Source of the DNA: Methanomicrobiales archaeon
GTDB lineage: Archaea > Halobacteriota > Methanomicrobia > Methanomicrobiales > JACTUA01
Assembly (NCBI GenBank): GCA_028678965.1
Contig: JAJRCM010000126.1
Coordinates: 1 to 6,414, forward strand
Direction: 5' to 3'
DNA length: 6,414 bases
A program made the position numbers and the translations under genes. Under the pieces are notes generated by a model, which saw only the letters and a list, made by a program, of their open reading frames with translations, was not told where the DNA came from and ran no database searches. Below, piece after piece: positions 1 through 5,033 of the stretch; position 1 is the stretch's first letter; each line of letters opens with the position of its first letter.

Positions 1-1499
1 AACAGTAAGGTAGTCTCATAAACTGGCTCCGGTACTGCTTTCACTTTTGTCTTAACCTTTGCGGTTGGCTTGGCGGTGGTCCGGGGGACTTTGGTGGGGA
101 TGGTGGGAAGCGGGGGGATAACCGCAGCCGGCCGGAGGGAAACGAGTCCGAACGTGGAGAACCCGTCAGGCGACCGGGCGGCAAAAACGGTATTCCCGGT
201 TGTATCAAGCCCTACTACCCGCGTCTCCAGTATCTGGGCAACCCCGTCATCGGTCACCCGCATGATGCGGATCGAATTCCTGCCGCCGGCTTTGTTGATC
301 CACTGGGGCGAGACGCTCATGGTGAGATTGACGGGATTGAGCGGGCTGATATTGAGGGTACGCACGTTCATCGTATACCCGAAGCTGGCAATCTCTAATC
401 CCTGGCGATAGGCACCGTTCTGGAAATGGGTCAGCATCTCACCAGTTGGTGGTTCATCAAGGGTCACCTTGATACCGGAGGGACAGGGAGGAGCTTCAGT
501 ATAGATGCTCTCGAAAGTGACGAAGAACTTACCGCTGACATTTTCAAGTTCTCCCTCGATAGGTTCCGTCTTGAAAATTGCCCGTTTTACGGTCCCCGTC
601 ACGTTATTCTGCTGGGCAACAAGGATCTCTTCAGTCTCCACCGTGATCACGAGATCCCCGTTCTGGGTGACAATCTTGTAGTTGTAGATGGCAACAGCGT
701 CACCGGCTGAAGGAAGATTGATGGTGATCAGCTGCCGCCCGCTCTCGGTGGTATTCGTCCAGGTACCACGGATGCAGCAGGAATACCATGCGGCAGGAAG
801 CCCACCGCCATCAGCGCCAAAAGAACCACCGGCCGGGGGACCAGCGCCACCGCCACCACCGCCACCTCCACCGCCTCCTCCCGAAGGCTGCCTGATGGTG
901 ATGGTCTCAGATGCTATCGATTGATCGTCAACCCGGATCGTGATAAGAATCGTTCCTGATGACGCCCCGGTGACATCAAAAAGCATGGAGGTGGGATCGG
1001 AGGAATCTCCCTGTTTGGTTCCCGTTGCGGTGAGCGAGAGGGATACCCGATTGGCGGTATTGTTAACTACCCCGTAGACTTTGATAAACTCATACAGACC
1101 GTCGGTAATATTCTGGTCAAAGCTGACCATTACAATGCCGTCGCCATCGTCATCATCAACCTGTGCACTCTTTTCCATCCCGTCTTTTTTGACGTAAATG
1201 GCAATCGATGCGATATTTTCCCCCGTTGCGGTGAGCGAGCCATCCATCAATGAAAAGGGCATGGTGAAGTTGGTCAGGTTGTACCACGATTGGCCGGAGG
1301 TCGCGAGGTCGTCAGAAGTAATGGTGAGATCTACGACATTCCCATTTTCCAGCTCATTAAAGTCAATAGAGATGGTGCCGGTTGGAGTAAACTGGAGAGG
1401 TGAAATGGAGACGGTAGCCCCCCAGCCCGGAGTTATGCATACAATAACGCAAAGGAGGAAAACGAAGAAAAATGGCTGCCATCGGTGTACCTGTCCCAT
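1..1499 (-). CDS. Large secreted surface protein, C-terminus beyond the window
   Basis: An open frame reads leftward from an ATG at 1499 with no stop, giving 499 codons. The N-terminus has a basic start (HRW), a hydrophobic core at about residues 9-22 and a likely signal cleavage near GWGA (25-28). Residues 29-203 form a beta-rich domain homologous to that of the divergent gene at 1652. It contains an Asp cluster (DDDDGDG, 115-121). A run of 12 Gly (207-218) forms a linker. A second beta-rich region (about 236-455) ends with WI..., 'ILETRVVGLD' and 'SPDGFSTFGLVSL', which resembles PGF-pre-PGF domains of archaeal surface proteins. A Pro/Thr/Lys-rich stretch (461-499) looks like a wall-spanning stalk before an unseen C-terminal anchor. 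Many N-X-S/T sequons suggest glycosylation. GC content looks lower than in the right half of the window. Upstream of the ATG there is only a weak GGGA; TTG at 1505 is an in-frame alternative start. Exact function is unknown. Confidence 0.85.
   Translation of the reverse strand, partial: MGQVHRWQPFFFVFLLCVIVCITPGWGATVSISPLQFTPTGTISIDFNELENGNVVDLTITSDDLATSGQSWYNLTNFTMPFSLMDGSLTATGENIASIAIYVKKDGMEKSAQVDDDDGDGIVMVSFDQNITDGLYEFIKVYGVVNNTANRVSLSLTATGTKQGDSSDPTSMLFDVTGASSGTILITIRVDDQSIASETITIRQPSGGGGGGGGGGGGAGPPAGGSFGADGGGLPAAWYSCCIRGTWTNTTESGRQLITINLPSAGDAVAIYNYKIVTQNGDLVITVETEEILVAQQNNVTGTVKRAIFKTEPIEGELENVSGKFFVTFESIYTEAPPCPSGIKVTLDEPPTGEMLTHFQNGAYRQGLEIASFGYTMNVRTLNISPLNPVNLTMSVSPQWINKAGGRNSIRIMRVTDDGVAQILETRVVGLDTTGNTVFAARSPDGFSTFGLVSLRPAAVIPPLPTIPTKVPRTTAKPTAKVKTKVKAVPEPVYETTLL
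846..881 (-). repeat. (GGN)12 tract encoding poly-glycine linker
   Basis: Twelve consecutive glycine codons with mixed third bases (GGA, GGC, GGT) separate the N-terminal domain from the C-terminal region of the surface protein. The mixed codons argue for selection on the glycine linker rather than recent slippage. The divergent paralogue has a much shorter Gly run (GQGGGG) at the same place. Confidence 0.85.
1021..1038. repeat. 18-bp direct repeat, copy A
   Basis: cccgttgcggtgagcgag is repeated exactly at 1222-1239. The spacing is 201 bp (67 codons), so both copies are read in the same frame and encode LTATG preceded by Ser in the minus-strand surface protein. Confidence 0.8.
1222..1239. 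repeat. 18-bp direct repeat, copy B
   Basis: Exact copy of the 18-bp sequence at 1021-1038, in phase. This copy encodes the SLTATG preceding ENI (residues 88-93); the other encodes the SLTATG preceding TKQG. Confidence 0.8.
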
Positions 1500-1543
1500 G
1501 TCCAACTTCCCGCTACTTCTGCTGGTTTGTTTTCTTTTCCCGA

Positions 1544-1556
1544 AATAAAAAATCTC
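1544..1556 (-). promoter_or_regulatory. Possible second TATA-like element for the minus-strand surface gene
   Basis: Read on the minus strand, a T-rich element (gattttttatttc) lies 45-57 nt before the ATG at 1499. This fits an archaeal TATA box that would give a short leader of roughly 20-25 nt. The palindrome further upstream is an equally good candidate, so the assignment is weak. Confidence 0.25.
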
Positions 1557-1561
1557 GCATT

Positions 1562-1582
1562 TTAATATACTCAGTATATTAA
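1562..1582. promoter_or_regulatory. Perfect 21-bp palindrome: candidate operator and bidirectional TATA region
   Basis: Two 10-bp arms, ttaatatact and agtatattaa, are perfect reverse complements around a single central c. The site lies between two divergent homologous surface-protein genes, with 62 nt to the minus-strand ATG (1499) and 69 nt to the plus-strand ATG (1652). Each arm is AT-rich and TATA-like, so one site could carry TATA boxes for both directions or be the operator of a homodimeric repressor that blocks both. The symmetry is seen directly; the regulatory role is inferred. Confidence 0.6.
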
Positions 1583-1615
1583 TCCATTCATAAAACAACC
1601 GGTGAATTGTGAGCC

Positions 1616-1634
1616 CCCAATGATAGGAATTGGG
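1616..1634 (+). other. Small hairpin in the leader of the plus-strand surface gene
   Basis: cccaat and attggg form a 6-bp stem around a 7-nt loop (gatagga), ending 17 nt before the ATG at 1652. It would lie in the 5' leader if transcription starts just downstream of the palindrome. The stem is short and may be chance. Confidence 0.25.
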
Positions 1635-1651
1635 TCTAGTGATGGGATAGA

Positions 1652-2833
1652 ATGACCAGCAAGGTGCACCTGCAGGGAGTGCTGGTTATCATCCCCCTTG
1701 TATGGCTGGTGGGAACCGCAGTTGCCGCCGGGATTACTGCCTGGCCGACTGAACTCTCCACCGGAGAGATGGTCACGATCGACATCACCGATCTCGAGAA
1801 TGGATCAACGTTCTCACTCCTGGTTGAAGCGGTTCTGACTCCTCCGAGTACCACGTTCCAGTTCAGAGCCTCATCATTCCAGATGCCTCTCGGGCTGGAC
1901 GGTGGCGTGATCGACGGATATGCCGAAAATGTCGTCTGGGCAAGGGTGGCAGCAAAGAAAGGTAGTACCACCGTCTCAGTACGGGAGGAGCGGCCAGATG
2001 GCATCTTCCAAGTCTCTCAGGACTTTTCTATCTCACCTGGCACCTTTGAGTATCTGCTTATTGAGGGAGAACGGCGCGAGGTGAGTGCTCCTGTTCTCTC
2101 CCGGCTCCAGCTCACCGGCACCAAACAGGGACCGGCCACCTCCCGTATCACGTTTATCGTTGATGGGATCAAGTCGGGAACGTTTACGGTTCGAGCGTAC
2201 GTCAATGGCACAGACGTAATGAACCAGGTGATCCGGGTCGTGCCTCGGAGCACCGATGAGGGGCAAGGCGGCGGGGGGGTGATCCTCCCAGAACCTCCTC
2301 TCACCAGTCTCACTCCCACCATCTTGAGCACCCCGCTCCCCGGACGAGTCACCCCTCACACCTTCACGTCGGTCGATGGGATCGTTACCGTCACGGCATC
2401 TATCGAGTATCTCGTGATACTCCGGATCGCCAACCAGACGGCTCCCACGGGATGGCTACTCGCGATGCCTCCCTATCAGCTGGTGCCGGAAACAGCGACC
2501 TTCACCGCTCCAGCGGTCATCACCTTCAATCTTTCCAGCCTCTCCATAGAAACACCTCTTTTTATCTCCCTGCAAGAACGGGGGGATTGGAGGATGCTTC
2601 CGAGCCGGATCGAAGGGGGACAGATCTCTGCCGACATCAGCAGGGGTGGGGTCTATGGGGTGATGACCCTAGCGAGTACTATCTCGGAAGAGCCGATCAT
2701 GACGAGAGTCGGGGAAGACGACCTGATACGTCCCCCTGCCTCCCCGCTAGTTGCATTCCCTGTCCTCGTGACAACTGGGGCCCTTGTCCTGTTCATCGCC
2801 CTTCGGTTTCGCCAGCGAGGCAAGAGGATTTGA
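1652..2833 (+). CDS. Single-pass surface protein, paralogue of the divergent gene
   Basis: 393 residues. ATG at 1652 is the first start after an in-frame TGA at 1640-1642; the ribosome binding site is weak (GTGAT, 8 nt upstream). Residues 1-26 look like a signal peptide (core LVIIPLVWLVGTAVA). Residues 28-197 align with the N-terminal domain of the minus-strand protein: DLENG (48-52) against ELENG, 'FQMPLGL...EN...KK' against 'FTMPFSL...EN...KK', 'DGIFQVSQD' against 'DGIVMVSFD', and an identical TGTKQG (155-160). A Gly/Pro/Thr linker (about 198-235) follows. The C-terminal beta-rich module (236-341) contains GDWRMLPSRI and ends GGVYGVMTL. One membrane segment (about 366-385) with a basic tail (RFRQRGKRI) anchors it with the bulk outside the cell. 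Its TGA overlaps an ATG in the DUF1616 frame, so the two genes are probably one operon. No enzymatic motif is visible; the function is unknown. Confidence 0.88.
   Translation: MTSKVHLQGVLVIIPLVWLVGTAVAAGITAWPTELSTGEMVTIDITDLENGSTFSLLVEAVLTPPSTTFQFRASSFQMPLGLDGGVIDGYAENVVWARVAAKKGSTTVSVREERPDGIFQVSQDFSISPGTFEYLLIEGERREVSAPVLSRLQLTGTKQGPATSRITFIVDGIKSGTFTVRAYVNGTDVMNQVIRVVPRSTDEGQGGGGVILPEPPLTSLTPTILSTPLPGRVTPHTFTSVDGIVTVTASIEYLVILRIANQTAPTGWLLAMPPYQLVPETATFTAPAVITFNLSSLSIETPLFISLQERGDWRMLPSRIEGGQISADISRGGVYGVMTLASTISEEPIMTRVGEDDLIRPPASPLVAFPVLVTTGALVLFIALRFRQRGKRI
2824..2827 (+). promoter_or_regulatory. Ribosome binding site favouring the ATG at 2833
   Basis: GAGG lies 5 nt before the ATG at 2833, a normal archaeal spacing. 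The TTG at 2899 has only AGGA one base upstream, which is too close to act as a binding site. This favours translation beginning at 2833, upstream of the in-frame TAG. Confidence 0.45.
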
Positions 2834-2895
2834 TGGTCCCAGATACGACATTCACCCGACTTATGGAAGAACCTGACCCTGTCTCACTCTTCTAG
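2833..2895 (+). pseudogene. 20-codon segment in frame with DUF1616, closed by TAG
   Basis: ATG at 2833 overlaps the stop of the previous gene (TGATG), a typical translational-coupling arrangement, and has a GAGG site. It reads MVPDTTFTRL MEEPDPVSLF and then TAG at 2893-2895. The next codons, GAC TTG, continue in the same frame as DLIWILIW, which looks like the usual start of the first membrane segment of DUF1616 proteins. It may be the true N-terminus cut off by a nonsense change or sequencing error, or a short leader peptide that delivers ribosomes to the TTG two codons later. Amber read-through is possible but has no support. Confidence 0.45.
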
Positions 2896-2898
2896 GAC

Positions 2899-3813
2899 TT
2901 GATCTGGATCCTTATCTGGCTGGGAGTGACCGTGGTATGTATTTTTGTCCCCCTCGTGAACGGCACCCCCCTGCGGGTGGTCTTCGCCCTGCCAACCATC
3001 CTCTTCATCCCTGGCTACGTGCTGATCGCTGCCCTCTTTCCCGGTACTGATGATATCGACCTGCTCGAGCGTATCGCGCTCTCCTTCGGGCTCTCCATCG
3101 CCATCGTACCGCTCATCGGGCTTGCCCTCAACTACACCCCCTGGGGGATCCGGCTCGAGCCGGTCGTAACAGCGCTTGTCCTCTTCACGGTCCTGCTCAC
3201 CGTGACTGCTGTGGTAAGAAGGGTATCACTGCCGCAGGAACAGCGATTCCGGTTCCCCGTGGGCCCGATAGTGCGGGAAGCACGGGGTGCCTTGATACCG
3301 GAGGGAAGTTCACGGCTGGACCGGGCACTGAGCATCGTCCTCATCCTCGCCATCATCGCTGCTGTCGGTGCGACCATCTATGTCATCGTAGTCCCCAAGG
3401 AAGGAGAGAAGTTCACCGAGTTCTACATCCTGGGCGAGAAGGGGAAGGCGGCAGACTACCCCCGCACCTTGGTGGTGGGGAACGAGTACGGGGTGATCAT
3501 TGGCGTGGGGAACCATGAGTACCGGAACGTCACCTACACGGTGGAGTGCCATGCCATGAACATGACCTTCGATCCGCTCACCAATACCAGCACTGTCCAT
3601 GCGATGGAACGTCTGGATAGGTTCACGCTCACGCTGCCCCACAACAGCACCGTTGAGCGGCGCTGGAATTTCACCGCTCCAGGCAACGGGTTCAACCGGA
3701 TCCAGTTCCTGCTCTTCAATGAAACCGTGCCCAGTGATGAGGTGGAAGGAGAGGCCCGTATCGCAGCGAGTTACCGCGACCTCCACCTCTGGGTGGAGAT
3801 ACGGTCACGATAG
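2899..3813 (+). CDS. DUF1616 family integral membrane protein
   Basis: 304 residues if started at TTG 2899, the first possible start after the in-frame TAG at 2893-2895. There are four N-terminal hydrophobic segments (about 3-20, 26-47, 58-78, 88-106), a loop, and a fifth at about 144-165. Family hallmarks are the TPLRVVFALP region with FIPGY and ALFP, then 'ERIALSFGLSIAIVPLIGL' with LNYTPWGIRL. The extracytoplasmic C-terminal half carries FTEFYILG (172-179), NHEYRNVTYTV (205-215) and a terminal LHLWVEI (295-301), with six N-X-S/T sequons. The match to DUF1616 (Pfam PF07760) is by recalled motifs and is strong; its molecular function is not known. It lies in an operon with the preceding surface protein, so a role at the envelope is likely. 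The N-terminus is uncertain. The gene ends in TAG and overlaps the convergent gene by 9 bp. Confidence 0.88.
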   Translation: MIWILIWLGVTVVCIFVPLVNGTPLRVVFALPTILFIPGYVLIAALFPGTDDIDLLERIALSFGLSIAIVPLIGLALNYTPWGIRLEPVVTALVLFTVLLTVTAVVRRVSLPQEQRFRFPVGPIVREARGALIPEGSSRLDRALSIVLILAIIAAVGATIYVIVVPKEGEKFTEFYILGEKGKAADYPRTLVVGNEYGVIIGVGNHEYRNVTYTVECHAMNMTFDPLTNTSTVHAMERLDRFTLTLPHNSTVERRWNFTAPGNGFNRIQFLLFNETVPSDEVEGEARIAASYRDLHLWVEIRSR

Positions 3814-4575
3814 GGCACATCCGAACAGGAGTTGCAGATCCGGCCCTTCGATGGTAACTCGCTCCAGCGTCACGGTTTTTCCTGTCCCCTGGGCGAGGAG
3901 GCAGGCAATGAGGCTGCAGACCGGGCAGGGGTAGGTGGTGCAGCACGTTGGAGAACGAGCCTGTACCACCTTGCACCCCTCTACCAGGCGATAGCTCGCA
4001 ATCGTGACGATGATACTCTCCCCCGACCGGGTCACGGTGATACGGTCACCCAGTTCCAGGACTGACAAAAGCACCTCCCTGATCGCAGCAAGAAGCCCGG
4101 GTTCATCAGGGGGAATGACAAGGGAATGATCCCGCGCCAGCATATCGAGAAGCGGAGTACCGGACGGGGTGAGGGCAACCCCGCAGCTCCCCTCACCCTC
4201 GATGACGATCACCGAATTCTTCTCCAGTTGAGGCGGGCGATAGTCACCCACCGGAATGAAGTGTGTGAGAGGGCGGGATTTGGTGGGAGGGAGCACATAT
4301 CCGGATCCATGGACCCCCAGGTCTGCACAGATCGTGCATATCTCGATCTGCCCTTGTGCCGGGAGGAGCGCCGCAAGGTGCCGGTCCACCGGGTCGCTCT
4401 TGGTAAAGGTGAGAATAAAGAGCCCGGACACAAAGCAGGCCGTGCCGCTGAGGATGAGGGTCGCTGAGGTGATATCTCCCCGGTTGGTCAGAAGGGCGGT
4501 GAGGAGCAGGAGGACCGCACCGAGGATGAGTGCCCCACCTGTCCGCTCGTAATCGGCAACGGCAGGTCCGGTCAT
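3805..4575 (-). CDS. Two-TM protein with Cys-rich C-terminal region, unrecognised
   Basis: 256 residues. The ATG at 4575 is chosen because it overlaps the upstream stop (ATGA) and has a GGGGTG site 4 nt upstream; a longer open frame exists upstream but runs across the previous gene. Two membrane segments (about 13-31 and 37-56) form a hairpin, followed by a soluble domain of about 200 residues. Visible landmarks are a Cys pair at 80 and 83 (CTIC), a predicted beta/alpha region with HSLVIPPDEPG (150-160), and a cysteine cluster near the end: C201, C211-C212, C217, C220 and C225 (RSPTCCTTYPCPVC). The two CxxC motifs could bind metal or form disulfides. It is the last gene of the MoxR/DUF58 operon and ends inside the tail of the convergent DUF1616 gene. 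I do not recognise the family; a partner or substrate of MoxR/DUF58 is a guess from position. Confidence 0.85.
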   Translation of the reverse strand: MTGPAVADYERTGGALILGAVLLLLTALLTNRGDITSATLILSGTACFVSGLFILTFTKSDPVDRHLAALLPAQGQIEICTICADLGVHGSGYVLPPTKSRPLTHFIPVGDYRPPQLEKNSVIVIEGEGSCGVALTPSGTPLLDMLARDHSLVIPPDEPGLLAAIREVLLSVLELGDRITVTRSGESIIVTIASYRLVEGCKVVQARSPTCCTTYPCPVCSLIACLLAQGTGKTVTLERVTIEGPDLQLLFGCALS

Positions 4576-5033
4576 GGTGCACCCCGAATGCTGTGTGCCT
4601 TGAGCCGGAGGATACCGAGAAAGGCACAGGCTCCACATCCCATCGCAAGGGTAAAAGGTATCAGTATGCCCAGGAGGGGACTGACCAAGGGGAGGAGGAT
4701 CGTGGAGGGAAGCGCGAGGAGGGTGGTGGCGATGAAGGCGCCCCACCCAAGGCTCCCACTCAGCGCTCCTGAACCGGCGAGGAATAGCCCCAGCAGGACA
4801 AGGTGGGCAACGAGGATCAGGAGGAGGTCAGGGCCACTGAGCAGGCAGAGTGGTTCACCGGCAAAGAGGAGAGAGGCAGGAGGGAGTAAATCCCGTAAAG
4901 CAGCGATAACCACGGCAAGGAAGAGGAGGAGAACCACGAATCCCATGAAGATGAGTCCTCGTGATGCAGCGCCACCGATCCCCATGATGGCCAGGACCGG
5001 GATGAGGATCAGGAAGCGGGGGTCTCTGCTCAT
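4572..5033 (-). CDS. Small hydrophobic multi-spanning membrane protein, unrecognised
   Basis: 153 residues from the ATG at 5033, which overlaps the DUF58 stop (ATGA) and has GAGGTG 5 nt upstream. An ATG nine codons earlier (5060) would lie inside DUF58 and is less likely. The protein is almost entirely hydrophobic, with segments at about 6-22, 26-46, 69-87, 95-113 and 115-141, and a short basic C-terminal tail (LRLKAHSIRGAP). No charged catalytic motif is visible. Its stop overlaps the next start (ATGA), so expression is probably coupled through the three genes. Small membrane proteins often sit beside MoxR/DUF58 genes in archaea, but I cannot name this family. Confidence 0.83.
   Translation of the reverse strand: MSRDPRFLILIPVLAIMGIGGAASRGLIFMGFVVLLLFLAVVIAALRDLLPPASLLFAGEPLCLLSGPDLLLILVAHLVLLGLFLAGSGALSGSLGWGAFIATTLLALPSTILLPLVSPLLGILIPFTLAMGCGACAFLGILRLKAHSIRGAP
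4580..4585 (-). promoter_or_regulatory. Ribosome binding site of the Cys-rich protein gene
   Basis: GGGGTG on the minus strand, 4 nt before the ATG at 4575. Together with the ATGA overlap it fixes this start. Confidence 0.5.

Noticed and set aside
846..881. GGN tract as a microsatellite or CRISPR-like repeat
   Set aside because: It is in frame, uses mixed synonymous codons and sits between two domains, so a coding glycine linker explains it.
70..924. Plus-strand open frames, including one with a poly-proline run
   Set aside because: They lie opposite the continuous minus-strand surface gene; the proline run is the antisense of its glycine linker.
1513..1560. 15-codon upstream frame on the minus strand (MRDFLFREKK...)
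   Set aside because: It begins next to the palindrome, probably before or at the transcription start, and has no ribosome binding site.
2893..2895. Pyrrolysine or other amber read-through in DUF1616
   Set aside because: TAG also ends the same gene, no pyl genes are in view, and the organism looks like a lineage not known for pyrrolysine use. A nonsense change, error or re-initiation at TTG is simpler.
2452..2895. Plus-strand 147-codon open frame ending at the TAG before DUF1616
   Set aside because: Most of it is a shifted shadow of the surface protein gene. Only its last 20 codons after the TGATG are plausible, and they are listed separately.
3310..3786. Minus-strand 158-codon open frame
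   Set aside because: It lies opposite the conserved C-terminal half of DUF1616 and has no recognisable domain.
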